A stretch of DNA of 64,000 bases from Termitomyces sp. T153 (GCA_018296165.2 JACKQL020000005.1:248001-312000); one strand, 5' to 3'; shown: positions 45,558 to 57,509, counted from the stretch's first letter. The notes: generated by a model not told the origin, from the sequence alone. Numbers and translations: made by a program.

Positions 45558-47250
45558 TCAAAAAAGGAGGGGAAAATAGTGCACAATGGGATAGTAAGAA
45601 AGTGAAGTCTGACTACCTCCCCACTCCCTCTCCTCTGGAGCCCCTCCTCTCCCCACCCCCCCAACTCCCAAATCCACCTCCATCTGGGCCCTCATTATGG
45701 CCAGCACCTCCACAAGCCCAGGAAACTCCTCCCCTGCATCTGCTGCCACTTTCCACCATGACTCTGGGGCCACCACATTATGCTGCTAGTGCTCCACCAA
45801 CAACCACCCTATCCTCACCACCCCCTGGTTCAGCTCTGGAGGATGGCCTACAGGCATCTGTGCTAGTCCATCCTGGATCAACACAAATGCAGTGGTAGCT
45901 CCATCCAAAAGAACTCTGTGCTCTCACACCTAACCTACCGAAAACTCATTAACTAGAGGCAGAGGAAAAGGTAAGATACTCACAGAGAGTCCAAGCATGC
46001 CCTGAGGCGGCCTCACTCACTAACCACTCTTCCTGTCACCTGCTGGCCACAGCCTAGACAACCTGCCCTCCTCCAAACCCTGCTGCCCCTCCACTTCCCC
46101 CACAGGCCACACCTCTAGCTGTGCCAGATGCTCCTATACACCCTGCACCTCTAGCACTCATTTTGTAGCCACCTGCATGGCAGTGTTCTGCTTCTGCTGC
46201 AACATGTCTCTCTCCCTCCATGCCATGTCACAATCCTCCCCCGCCCTCTGAAGCTCCCTCTCTCATGCCATTAATGCCATTGTTAAAGCCTCCACCTGTC
46301 AATGAAGGAATACCTCCATGATTAAAGGCATGGGCTCCAGAGAACTTGAAGGTTGTTCCAATGGTGTGCCCAAGCTGGGAGAGTAGATGTGAGATCTCGA
46401 GAGATCCACCATTGCCACCTAACCCTGCAGCCTCTTGCTGGGCCCTGCCTCTGGTAGTGGGGAGGCCCTCTGCATTCCCTTGTCTGCTACTGCTGGTGCT
46501 CCCTTCCTCCTCCCACCCTATGGAGGTCCTACCTTCTCTGCAAACTGCTCCACACTCCCTCCTTCCTCCAAACCTGACCCCTGCTCTGATGTCCTCACCT
46601 TCCATGCCTCACCCAGCTAACTCCACACCCACCCCTCCTCCCACCCCTGCTCTGTAGCAACACAAGCCACCTGCCAGTCCAGCAAGATTGAGCACTTCTT
46701 ATGCCTTGCATGGCATGGAAGGCAAACTGATGCATCCCAATGAGAGCCCATGGAGGGCTTGTCAAACTCACAAATTTTGCCCCACCGAGCACAGAGGGTA
46801 CACTGGAATAGCTAGTTGGCAAATACACAGGAAAAGACCCAGAGAACTTACTGGGGCCTCATTTTAACACCACTCCAACATTGGGGGACCTCATGCCCAC
46901 CCCAATGCCCTTGCCAATACCTCTGCCATCACCTCCACCTGTGGAACCCTCTGTGACTCCAGAACTCCCTCAATGTCCCCCACCACCAAACTTGGTCTTG
47001 CAGGATGGGCTTGACTAACCCACTCCAAGCCCCTCTCATGAGTCGAGCCACCAGAGGAACCTACCACTGCCACAGACAATTCTGCCATATGTTCAGTCTC
47101 TTTGGGAAAGCAGGGGTAAGGGACTTACAACTATGGTACATGGTGCCAATCCAATGCCAATGCTTGAATTCTTTCTGCTTACTGTCATACTCTGTCAGCT
47201 TGCCCATGCAATTGTCATTGGAGGAGCATCTTGAGGGTCTTGACACTGAA
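45558..47250 (-). pseudogene. Antisense zinc-cluster gene of family A (copy in A4), decayed
   Basis: Second copy of the antisense gene of A3, in the same position between pol tail and 3' LTR. The upstream exon (46860-47250) leads to a 49-bp GT-AG intron (46851-46803). The next exon opens with CTLCARWGKICEFDK and has six cysteines at 1, 4, 11, 27, 30 and 37 (46802-46692), uninterrupted here. Then follow a low-complexity part and a coiled-coil-like segment (AWREGDMLQQKQNTAMQ) near 46160-46220. Several stops elsewhere. The cysteine spacing is that of Zn(II)2Cys6 regulators, but DNA binding is inferred only. Confidence 0.73.
46692..46802 (-). other. Zn(II)2Cys6-like cluster in family A antisense gene (A4)
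   Basis: C-X2-C-X6-C-X15-C-X2-C-X6-C, with HKKC at the end. The equivalent in A3 is 39114-39224 with the same spacing. All six cysteines survive in both copies despite decay around them. Confidence 0.75.
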
Positions 47251-47260
47251 GGGGGGGTGA

Positions 47261-48418
47261 TGTCATGACCTGCCCCCTAGATCCCCAACTCCATTCCCAG
47301 CCTGCTTGCTTCTATGGAGCTCCCCCCCCAATGTCCCCCTTCATCCTCCAACCATCATACACCCTCTGCACCTACTTCAGGCAACTCCAACACTTCTCTA
47401 GCAAACTTTGATAGCCCCCCTGGCCAACTCTGATGTCTTTTCTGCAGCCACCAATGCTTTCCCTGGATTTCCCAAACTCCTAGAACCATCCCCCAATATT
47501 TCTGACTCCATTATATGTCACTAGCCCATCAATCAGATTCCTCCAATCCACTCCAGAGTATCACAACTACCTCAGAATGGCCTGTGTCCCCAACTGATCC
47601 CATCAAAATATCAATGCAGCCTGCCCTCTGATCACAACTGACACCCATTAATGCCACTAAGCCCCACTGCCACACCCACTGTTCCCCAAAGCACTCCAGT
47701 AGCCAGTATATAAGTTATAGAGTAGCTCCTCATACTCTAGTCTTGATATTACTTATTGCTTAACGTTACCTATGGTCTGATTGTTTCTCTCTCATGTTTC
47801 ATGTTTCATGTTATGTTTCCTCTACTCTCAGTCTCCTGGTCTTGTCTTGTCTCTATTCTGTTATTGTCCTCATTATCATTTCATATCTCTACCTGAATCT
47901 AGTTTTGTTCTTGTCTCAATCTCATCTCAACTCTGTCTTACTCCATTCAGCTCCATCTCATCTTGTTTGATCTGTTTTCCTCCTCATGCTCAAGTCCTTT
48001 TCAACTTTTAATGCTTTCACAAATTCCATGCTTATGACTACAAACCTCAAGCATTCTTTAAACCAACTCCAGACCTTGCTACTCACTTGGTCCTGAACTC
48101 CATCGACTTCTGTTGATCCCCCATCAAGCTCTGGCTCTGCTCCCATCACTCAAGTAGCCTCCACTTCCTCTGCACCTACAATACTCACTTATGGACTTGT
48201 ACCTGACACCCTGCCAAGCTTGTCCCTTTTCCCACAACTTGTCCTACACTCTTTCAGACCACTCCAGACATGCTTGGATTACTTCCCATCACTTATCCTC
48301 ACTAGTTCCCTATATTTAGAACTTCTCCAAGTGCTCAGTTATCAGTGCAGAGAATCATGTCTGCTTAGTAAGGATTTGCCCAGTGCAGCTGAGCCCCCAT
48401 GGTTAGTGGAACCTGACA
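47261..48418 (+). repeat. A4 LTR, flanked by internal sequence on both sides
   Basis: TGTCATGACCTGC...GGAACCTGACA, 1158 bp. On the left is the purine tract GAAGGGGGGGTGA, on the right a primer site and gag start. TATATAAG 47707-47714, AGTCTTGATATTA 47739-47751. Confidence 0.9.
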
Positions 48419-48486
48419 TAATATCAAGACTCTCCCTTACCTCATTCATGATGGCTGCAATCAACTCTGCACACACTTCTGTCAGC
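48419..48486 (+). other. Family A primer site and start of gag after A4 LTR
   Basis: TAATATCAAGACT (48419-48431) is the exact complement of the start in the same LTR. It is followed by a leader and ATGATGGCTGC, equivalent to the A1 gag start. Cut after about 40 bp of gag. Confidence 0.78.
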
Positions 48487-48569
48487 AGTTATCAGTGCAG
48501 AGAATCATGTCTGCCTAGTAAGGATTTGCCCAGTGCAGCTGAGCCCCTGTGGTCAGCAGAACCTGACAG
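48487..48569 (+). repeat. 85-bp LTR end fragment
   Basis: Repeats the last 85 bp of the A4 LTR (48334-48418) with few changes and ends CAGAACCTGACA. It joins the minus-strand A5 gag directly. Confidence 0.8.
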
Positions 48570-49086
48570 AGTGCAAGCATGCCTTGCAAACTCTGTAGAG
48601 GAGAGGCAGAGGAAGCAGAGGACTTTGTTGTGCTGTTGGACATAGGCTTTGACCCTTTGCTGTCTGAGAGAAGGAAAGATTTGAGCAGACAATGGCAATC
48701 AAGGGGGAGAATAATTATCTGGGTGCTTTGGAGGGGCTGGGGCTGCAGTGGGGGCTGGGTATGCATAGTAGTGAGTGGGTGGAAGGTAGGTGGGGTTGGG
48801 GGGCACTGCAGAGTATCCTCTGGGGTACATGCAGGGGTAGCTGCCATCAGTGGGGAATGCTGGAGGGCAGTGCCAGCCTAGAGGTATTCCCTGGCTGATG
48901 GAGGGGGTGTAGAATGCCTGATTGGGGTCAGGAGTCCAATGGTGGGGAACATACTGATTTGCAGGTGGGCCTGAGTAGAATGAGGCATATTGGATTTCAG
49001 GGACCAGCCAACTGTAGACATTGGTTAGGTATCCAGCAGGGTTGTATGCAGAGTTATATGCAGACATCAAGAATGGAGTAGGGGAG
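48570..49086 (-). pseudogene. A5 gag N-terminus, decayed
   Basis: Matches the A1 gag N-terminus (YMPHHWTPDPNQAVYAPSI in A1, YVPHHWTPDPNQAFYTPSI here). Truncated at 48570. Confidence 0.85.
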
Positions 49087-49099
49087 AGACTTGATATTA
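49087..49099 (-). other. Primer site of A5
   Basis: On the element strand TAATATCAAGTCT, one mismatch to the A1 site, adjacent to the LTR end. Confidence 0.7.
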
Positions 49100-50156
49100 T
49101 GTCAGGTTCCACTGACTATGGGGGATCAGCTACACTGGGCAAGTCCTTACTAGGCAGATGCAATGTCCTGCACTTATAACCTAGTGCTCCAGGGTTGGCA
49201 TGGAGTAGAGGAGCTTATAAGGGAAAGCTAAGGAAAGTGGTCCAAGCAAGTCTGGAGTGGTCCAGGAAAGTCTAAGACCAAATATGTTAAATGTTAGGCT
49301 TGGGCAGGTGTCAGAAACAAGTCTGTAGGCATGCAAATAGACTGCAGAGCAAGCAGAGGCTTTGTGGTTGATAGGAGTGGAGCTGGAGTTTGACAGAGGA
49401 TCAATCAAGACCTGATGGGTTCTGGGGCTGAGCAAAGGGCAAGGTCTGGAGTGGTTGTAGGAATGTTTGGAGGTCATAGCACATGTGTGGAGTTTGTACT
49501 GATGTCAGAGGTGAAAAGAACTTAGAGAAACAAAGGAAATAGAGACAATTGAGATGAGACAGAGGCAAGATGAGATGAGACTGAGAAAAGAGATAGATTC
49601 AAGACTAGAAATAGAAATAGAGATGGAAAGAACATGAGACCAAGTAACTAGTTAATGTGATATCAAGACTAGGGTATGTGGTGCTACTCTATGGATTATA
49701 TACTGGCTACTGGAGAGCTCTGGGAGCAGTAGTTGTGGCAGCAGGGCTTGACAGAGCTGTGTGGAGTCAATGGGTGTTGGTTGCAATTGAGGGGTGGGCT
49801 GCAGCAATATTCTGATGGGATCAGTTGGGGATGTGGGTCACTCTGGGGTTGTTGTGATGCTCCAGAGTAGGTTGGGTGAGTCAGGGTAGTGAGCTGGAGA
49901 TGCACAATGGGGTCAGGAATGGTGGGGGAGGGTTCCAGGGGCTCAGAAGAGTCAAAGGAAGTGTTGATGGCTGTGGAGAAGGCATCAGAGTTAGCCAGGG
50001 GGCCATTGGAGTTTGCCAGAGAAGCATCGGAGTTACCTGGGGTGGCTGCAGAGGGTGTTCAATGGTTGGAGGTTTTGACAAGGCATTGGAGGAGGGACTC
50101 TGGGGATGCAAGTGGGCTGGGAATGGTGTCAGGGGTCCAGGGAGCAGGTCATGACA
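49100..50156 (-). repeat. A5 5' LTR
   Basis: 1057 bp, TGTCATGACCTGC...GGAACCTGACA on the minus strand. The transcript-start complement TGATATCAAGACT is at 49658-49670. Confidence 0.88.
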
Positions 50157-50159
50157 GAT

Positions 50160-51480
50160 GTAACATTGTTAACTTCTGCTATAATGCAGAGGACTCTGCT
50201 GGACATGTAGCATACACTACAAAACATGTTCCGCTACAATGTCTGACACATGCACTTGTAGTGCCCTACCCTGCTTCTTTCTCTGACATGGAAAAATAGT
50301 GCACTTCCAGCCCTTGAGGACTGTAACAGGCAAAGTGGCCTGCCTTTTTGCAGCATTAACACAACAAAGGAGTAGAGGATTGCTGACAGGAGGCATTGAC
50401 ATCTATAGGGACTCCCTGGAGTAGAAAGTGGATGGGGCTAGTAGAGGGGCACAGAGAGGAGTGATGTGAGATGGAACAGAAAGGGTTGCCCTTGCTCATT
50501 GAGCCACTGAAGCATGCATGGAAGGGAGACTCAAGGGGAAAACCCACCCATGAGCAAAAGAAGTATGTGGGGTAGCTGTGGAACAGACCCTGCAGCTCCA
50601 TCAGCTGCCACTGCTCATGTGCCACCTGTACCAGGTGTTAATGTGCTCATTGTCCAAGCACCTTTCAGCCATACTGTCAATACAATCCATGAGGGAGGAG
50701 TGGAGTCCATTGCAGAAGGTTAGGCAAAGCTGCAAACCATCTGCCAGCCTGCTTGACTAAGGCCCAGAACAAGTTGATGTACTCATCCAGTGACTGCTTC
50801 TCTTGACTGTACTGGTTTTGGTCTGGTTTTGGTCTCCAAAAGGAAGAGCTTCAGTTTTGGCAGGGTTGAGGGGGAAGAACTCAGCTTGGACCTCTTTCTC
50901 AAATTCCATCCAGCTCAAGAAACTCTCTACTCTGATGTGTCAGAAGATGCACAATGTGTAGGTCAAAGCTTGGCTGGCCTTTATGTAGGAGAGGACCCAA
51001 GCAATCTTCAGAGCATTGGAGGCAAATGCTTCACCACTCAAATGAATATAGGTGATGCAGGATTGGAGAAAACATTCCCCAACCTTACAGCCCACATCAA
51101 ATACATCAGGGAGTGCAGGGAAAGGAAGTTTGGAGCAGGAGGCTGAAAACTCTAAGCTAGGTGCAGAAGAAAAACTTCCTAGAACTGCTGGTGGTCCAGA
51201 AGGAGGAGTAGGGGCAATGGGAGGTGTGCTAGGAGGGCCTGGAGGGAACGGGACACTGCTTCAGTAGTTTGATGGAGCCTGGTGAGTTTGGCAATGTGTA
51301 AGTAAGGGAAGTTTGGGTAAGTTGAACCTGTGTCTCAATGGACAGCAGCCAACTCCAGGGATCATCCTGGGGGCTTGAAGCAGCAAGGGGGGTGCTAGAG
51401 GAATTGGTTGGGCTATGGATGAGCACAGGAGGTGGCAAGACACTAGTGGGGAAGAAACCTTTCAAAGAACCAAACAGAAA
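50160..51480 (-). pseudogene. D2 gag, decayed
   Basis: Minus-strand gag remnant of another Ty3 family. N-terminal region near 51229-51465, capsid-like EWMEFEKEVQAEFFPLNPAK near 50860-50920, and a possible damaged zinc knuckle (KKAGHFAC) near 50330-50350. Frames are broken. Confidence 0.6.
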
Positions 51481-51519
51481 ACTCAGGCAATCAAAAAGTG
51501 GGCTCCCAGACCAAATCTA

Positions 51520-52110
51520 GAGACTTGTTCTGCTGTAAGGGTGACCTCTTGAGGCTGTGGCTCAATCACACAACTTGCAGAGGGAGATCCAAAGTCTATT
51601 CAGCATCTACAAGAAGTTCAAAAGTTCCAGCTACTCACCTGGCAGAGGGAGATCCAAAGAGAACAAGTCTGAAGATTTCCAATGCCAGTGTTCAGAAAAT
51701 TTACTCTAGAGCTTCTGGAAAAAAACACCCAACAACAACTAAATCTAGAGTCCAATCAAAAAGCAAAAATCCATTGTAGATGGCCTCAATCTCCAGACTC
51801 TCAGCACTTAACCACATAAAAATAAAAGCAACAGATAGCCCTTGTCAAAAGTACTTGTGACTCAGAGATGGGAGGTCTACAATGAGTGGCAGGCTCAGAA
51901 TAAAGGAAACAATCCAAGGGTCTAGCCACAGTGGTCCTCTTGACAGGAGGGTGCTAGGGAGGCACTAGAGGAAAGTCATCTGGCAGGCTGAAGGTCTACA
52001 CTACATGTGACACAGTCACATAACCATCACATCATGTAGAAACCAGAAATTCTGGAGGTTGCCAAAACACAGGAAAAGACAGAAATCTGTACTCAGCAAG
52101 AATATGGTCT
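51520..52110 (-). repeat. D2 LTR-like sequence and leader
   Basis: Shares CTTGTTCTCTTTGGAT and the following CCCTCTGC words with the D1 LTR by eye. A primer-site-like GGGAGCCCAC lies near 51508 before gag. Boundaries are uncertain; no gene here. Confidence 0.45.
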
Positions 52111-52129
52111 TACCATCCTCTCCTGGGCT

Positions 52130-52453
52130 GTAATTTTGACTGTCCTCAGTCAGGTGGCCAACAGGGAGAGGCTTCAGCAGACTGTAGGGGCAGTAATGGA
52201 GTACCTTGGCTCAGAGGCATGGTTCACAGGCCCATATGTACTGAGTGACATCCTTCTTCACTCCTGGCCCAAAGTAGCCCAAAGTAAGTCCAAGAAATGA
52301 GTTGGAGCATCTTATGAATTCCCAGGTGTCCCTAGAGTTTGTGGACATGGTGTTGCAAGAAGATGTTTGAGCAAATGGACTTGTGATCTGGGGCATAGCT
52401 TTGTTCCTTCTAGAGTAGGAGTTGGAGGTCTGATGATATGCCAGTTTCAACAA
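52130..52453 (-). pseudogene. A6 integrase N-terminal region, decayed
   Basis: Contains DVTQYIWACEPCL of the integrase zinc domain and HYCPYSLLKPLPV after it. The DNA upstream of these matches A1 at 1-90. Separated from the rest of A6 pol by an insertion. Confidence 0.78.
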
Positions 52454-53303
52454 TGAAATTGGCAGAGGGAAAAAGCCTAGTTAAAGTATATTATCAAACA
52501 ATATACTTTACAAATAAAAACAGCTGAAAACTGTAAACTAGTAAAAAACATTGAAAACTGTAGATGTAATGCATACTTCAAAGAAAAACCTCCCATGTAA
52601 AACCAATGGAAAATGAGCCCAAAGTCAGTTGACAACAGCCAGGAAGCTGGCCTTCAAAATTTGATGGCAGGGGCCAAGAATTGATCTCAGCTAACAATCC
52701 AAGGTCAGGTTTACAACTATCTCCCCCCTCAATCCAGGACTAGCCCCTCCCTTCTCTGACCAAACAGTCTGCAAGTTCACAATGATGAGGATCTGCAGGC
52801 AGGAGGAGAGGGTAAAGAGAGAGGAAAAGGACAGACCAGAGATCAGCCTAGGCCTTGGCATGATCAAACCTGAATAGCTGATGCTAAAAATAAGTGCATG
52901 CCAAGGTCTGAACCATGCAGCCCAGCCCACCAACTAGCTGACTACACTCCCTGACAATGACAAAAACATGTGGAAAAGCTCTGGTTCATGTGAGGGAGGA
53001 GAAGTATAAAAGGGAGAGGTTTTTGAGGGAAACAGACAAGCAAAGTACTAGCTATAGCTCAGAAATCCCCAGGGAGCAGGTTTCTTAGGCTAATAAATTA
53101 TTAATTTCTTCAGGCTTAAAATTTATTACATTTTGCTTGAGCCTTGTGATCAGACTTGACCTTGTTGAGTTTGTGTAAAAATTAATTAAAATCTACTTTC
53201 TACAACACTTTTGAGTGAGCTATATGAAACAAAGTCCCAAACACCTTTGTAAATTGGAGTTTTGTGCTGGGTTTGAAATGAGGCCAAATTTTCCAATTTT
53301 GCA
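52454..53303. repeat. Solo-LTR-like insertion in A6 pol
   Basis: About 850 bp with no match elsewhere in the window and no ORF of note, interrupting A6. Ends TGAAATTGG...CCAATTTTGCA form imperfect inverted repeats. TATAAAAG lies near 53007, and an AT-rich part near 53090-53200. No clear target duplication. Orientation and family unknown. Confidence 0.5.
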
Positions 53304-54880
53304 TCACCAGGGACAGTGTGAAGAGTTGGTCTATTGCTGAGTTGTCAGTGAGGTTGTTCTGGAGGTCATGCTGGGTGAAGAAGATGTCCAGGGGTGCATT
53401 TCAGATTTGTTGAGGGATTCCTTCTTTGTTCATTTAGCATGGCATGAAGATGTTCAGGGGGGATTACCACTTGGTAGTTGAACACATTGTGCTCAGCCCC
53501 AAACAACTTCTTGGAGTACATGTCCAGTCTCTAAGGTGAGGGTGTTGGGTTTTGCACTGAGTCAACTAGGGCAGTAATGAATGGTCAAGTCATACTTGGA
53601 GAGGGTCTTGGACTAGTGGCCTTGCCAGCAGCTAAGTAGTTTAGTGGTGATGAAGTACTGCAGGTTGTTGTGGTTGGAGTAGACCTGGATGCAGTGTGGG
53701 GCTCCCTCAAGGTAGGCCCTCCATTGCTGGAAGGCTTTGACAATGGCAAGGAGCTCCTTGTTGTAGATGTTATAGTTGAGCTCGACAGGGATCATCAAGT
53801 GGGTGTAAAAGGCAATGGGGCAGAGGTCCTTCCTGATGGGGTCCATCAGGGAGAGTATTCCAGCATCACATTCAAGTACAATAGGCAGGGTGGGGTTGAA
53901 GTTGCAGAGGATCAGAGTGGAGGTGAAGCCTTCTTGAGAAGGATGAACACACTCTGACATTTGCTGACCCAGTCCCAGGGGGTGTCCTTCTGAGTAAGTC
54001 AGTTGAGGGGCTTTGTGATTCTAGAGTAGTTGTTAAAGAACTGGCAGTAGAATTTAGCAAACTCCAGGAAGGGCTATACCTCCTTAATGTTCTGGGGTGG
54101 GGGCCAGTTGAAACTGGCCTTGACCTTGGCCAGATCATGAATACTCTGTCTGGAGTGACAATAGCTCCAAGGTATATGACTTTGGTGGTGTGGAAGGAGC
54201 ATTTCTCAAGCCTGGCATGAAGATGGTATTCCAAGAATCATTCTAGGATGTGGCAGATGTGTTCAGGATGTTCCTTTGTGGAGCTCAACTAGATCTTTGA
54301 TGTTGATTTTGTAATTGTAGGATTGGTGTCAGGGCAGTTCTTTTGCACTTCCTTTGGACAATATGTCAGCAAATTCATGATACTCTGAGGAAACTACTTC
54401 ATGTAAAATCTGTTCCTCTGTTTTTGGTTCCAGTGGGGTGGTACCAGCATGTAGGTGTTCCTCCAGTAGTGCTGGCATGATCTGGAGCTGGTAAGTGGGC
54501 ATGCTGTCTTGTAGGATGTGTGTTGGGGTTGCAGCAGTGGAGTCCAGAGTTGTCCAAGGGCACCAGGTGGGGTATCTCAGACCTTTGTACTGGTTTGGGG
54601 AAATGTTGGGTGAAAGCCTTTGTGGTGTGCTCAAGGAGGACTAGAGTGGGGGTGTATCTTCCTCCTCTTCTTGGTCATCCTTGAGTGTGGTAGGAGTGCT
54701 AGTGGCTCCAGAGTTGCTGGGCTTGAGGTTGGGGTTGTCAGAGTTTGAGGAGGACTGCAGGCAAAAGGGGATGGCAGCTGCTAGGCATGCTTCAGGGCCT
54801 GGGAAGTGCATGGTGAGATCCCTCCAATCAATATTGGGTTTGATGTCCTGTAATCAGGGCAACCCAAGCATGATTGGAGT
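53304..54880 (-). pseudogene. A6 RT and RNase H, decayed, RT core deleted
   Basis: RNase H (ELNYNIYNKELLAIV, 53613-53830) and the RT thumb are present. A deletion near 54280-54330 joins the segment after the YLDD box to the protease-RT linker ([17 protein letters not shown]), so most of the catalytic core is gone. Very low CpG. Confidence 0.83.
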
Positions 54881-55700
54881 CATCTCCAGAAGCTAAATGA
54901 TGAGGAGGTGGACTAGGATCTTAAGCTGTTGTCAAGTGTGAGGGAGCACATATGGAACTTGGTGATTCAAGTGGAGGTAGGGCTTCTGAAGCTCTAGTGG
55001 CTTGTTGAGGGTTATGTGTGGAAGGTTGAGCTAGTTGCTGATGAACATGCCAGAGGCTCTGCTGTCAACAAGGGCTGGGAGGATTGTAGAGGAGTTGCCC
55101 AGTCAAATGTTGATGATGAACAACTTTGTGGACTTTGAGCAGAGCTGTGGGGGGGTCCAGAGGATATTGGTGGTGTCTTCTGGGCCTTTGGAGTGGGGCA
55201 AGATGTCAACAAGAGACAGGTCCAGGGTTTGGCAAGCTATCCTGGTCAAGACAGAGGGTGAGGCCAGGCCAGTCAATGCAGGGGATGGTTGTGTGCAGCT
55301 AGGGAAACCCAAGGACATGGAGCACAGAGGCATGCAATTTTGTCACCAACAGCCAAAGGTCCTGTTGTTGTCTGTTAGCAAAAGTAATAGACATCTCCAC
55401 ACCATGGGTGATGTCTCTAGTGGAAGTAGGATAGTTGTCAAAGAGCTTGAGAAGGATGGGAGTGGGGAGGTGCTAGAGGAGTTGTGGAGCAAGTGCTGCC
55501 AGGGATTTGTCAATGAAGTTATCAGTTGTGCTGCTGTCAACCAGGTTGTAAACAGAATTGGCAGAGAAGGGGAAGGTGGTGCAGAGAAGGTTGTGGGAAG
55601 ATTGCAAGGGGAGGTGTGCTGAGAGGGTGTCTGGATAGAAAACCATTGCATAGAGGATTGTGGCCAGGGTAGAGAAGATGTCAGTGTCTGATCCATGATT
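54880..55700 (-). pseudogene. A6 tandem retropepsin-like domains, decayed
   Basis: Unit 1 has LVDSSTTDNFIDKSLAAL near 55530; unit 2 has LVDSRASGMFISN near 55065 and ends with IMLGLP near 54880. Gives a third copy with the two-unit arrangement. Confidence 0.8.
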
Positions 55701-56840
55701 TAGTGTCTTCAGGACCACTGATTCACTTTCCATGAACTGGTAGTCACAGTCTTCCTCATCAATAGTCCATACAGCACATCCCATGACCTGGCATTTAGGG
55801 CAGCTACTGATGAAATGTGCCTGCTCACCACATAAGATGTATGTGCCCTCTTTCTGTTGTTTCTCCTGTGTCTCCTCTGGTACATCGATCCAGAGTCTGT
55901 TCAAGATTTGATTTGTGCATAGGGCCTCTTGGTCTTCTGTGGGGGTCAGGACATTGTCTGAATCCCAAAAATTGTTGGGGTTGAGATCCAGGGGCTCCCC
56001 AGTCTTGTGGAGATTGGCTGCATTGAGTGCTACAGTGTCAAATACTCTGGACTTATGAGACAACTCCTGAGTGAAAGTGAGCTAGTTAGAGAGTACCAGG
56101 TTGTTGGGGTTGAACCAGAGCAGTGCCATGTAGTGGTCAAAGGCAATGCCCTGTATGTATGAAGGAGCAAAGGCCACTTGCAAGCTATCAAGTTGGAAAG
56201 CTATAGGCTTAGCTTGGAATATAGTGAGACATTGTGTCAGGAAGCCCCATTTCCAGGGGTCACAGTTAGTGAAGAGCTCCAGTTTCTAGATGTTGAGTTT
56301 GCCTTCCTGAGCCAATGTGTTGCAAGTGTTTTCCTGGATGTTCTAGTTTTGGAGTAGGGGTCTGGCATTGTAATAGTAGTTGTTCCTGCCTCTGTGCTGA
56401 GAGGAAAAGGTGTTCATGGCTGGGCTCCATCTGCTTGGAGGTCCACCATTATGAGGTCCACCACCCAGGAGTGTGCCAGTGGTGCCTACTGGGGGGGCCC
56501 TAGGGTCCAATGGGAAGGGGTGGGTTGGTCAAAGAGTTCTCTCATGTGGTTGAGGGACCTCAGAATATTGGAGGCAGCATTGAGCTTTTCCTTCTGGCAA
56601 TGGATAGGAGCCAGGGCTTTGATCCATGCTCTGACTGATTCTTCTTGATGTACATGGAAGGAGCAGGATGGGTCCAATGAGTCCTTGAATTGTTGAGGGT
56701 TTGGACTGGTGTGGATCTCTTTGACCAGGGCACATAGCTTGTTCCAAAGATTGGCATCTATTTCTAGAGTGTTCCCAGTGCTCTCAGAGAGGGTGCCCAG
56801 CTGGTAGTGTTTGTAGAAGTTGAGGTGGTGATCTGCTCAT
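55701..56840 (-). pseudogene. A6 gag, central and C-terminal part, decayed
   Basis: Has knuckle CILCGEQAHFISSCPK near 55800, capsid region near 56060-56260 and the linker above it. An internal deletion joins FDTVA to LNAANLH near 56040. Confidence 0.82.
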
Positions 56841-56850
56841 GTCTCTACAG

Positions 56851-57504
56851 TCCCAGAGATGTTGTGGTGTTAAGGCTGATGAGGAATGCAAGAGTGTGTT
56901 TGGTGAACTCCACAGTATCAGGAGCCATACCTTCACCATTATTCAACCTCAGATTCTACACAGTCCCTCTCTGAATCTCAGCCACACCCCCAGATCTCAG
57001 CCACAGTCCTGTTCCAGCCAAATTCAGGTTTAAGCACCCATAGGATTGCTTTTCTTGTTCCAGATCACTCCCACAGGTTCCAGATCACTTCCAGGTTTGC
57101 TTCCCTTGTTTCAGATTACTTCCTCATGACTTAGATCACTTCTTGCTACTTAGATCACTTCCACCTGACTTAGATTACTTCTACCTGACTTAAATCACTT
57201 CCACCTGACTTAGATCACTTCCACCTGACTTAGATCACTTCCAGCCTCCCCTTTTGGTGGTGTCCTACAGCTATATAAGGTCCCCTTGTCTGTAGCTACA
57301 CCCCAGTCTTGAGATTACCTATTGTGTCTGCTTTTGACTCCTATTCATCCTCCTGTCTCTTACTCCTCAATCTATCAGTTTCCAGGGTCTATCTTTCCCA
57401 GCTGTCCTATTTCTCAACTCAACCACATACTTGTTGGCTATCATGTCTGCCCAGGTGGTTCCTTTGCTCTGTAGGAGCCCTCCCAGGGTCAAGGGATCCT
57501 GACA
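56851..57504 (+). repeat. Solo LTR inserted in A6 gag, with 20-bp tandem repeats
   Basis: About 650 bp in the plus direction with TATATAAG (57272-57279) and AGTCTTGAGATTA (57305-57317), ending GATCCTGACA. A tandem of CACTTCCACCTGACTTAGAT, about six diverged units, lies at 57128-57245. The left boundary is uncertain; TACAG/CACAG may be the target duplication. Confidence 0.65.
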
Positions 57505-57509
57505 CACAG

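Noticed and set aside
52112..52150. Match of GACTGTCCTCAGTCA to the B1 internal end as a further family B fragment
   Set aside because: Only about 17 bp match exactly and the sides read as family A integrase; too short to call.
57120..57245. Short regularly spaced repeats as a possible CRISPR array
   Set aside because: Units are directly adjacent with no spacers, in a eukaryotic LTR.
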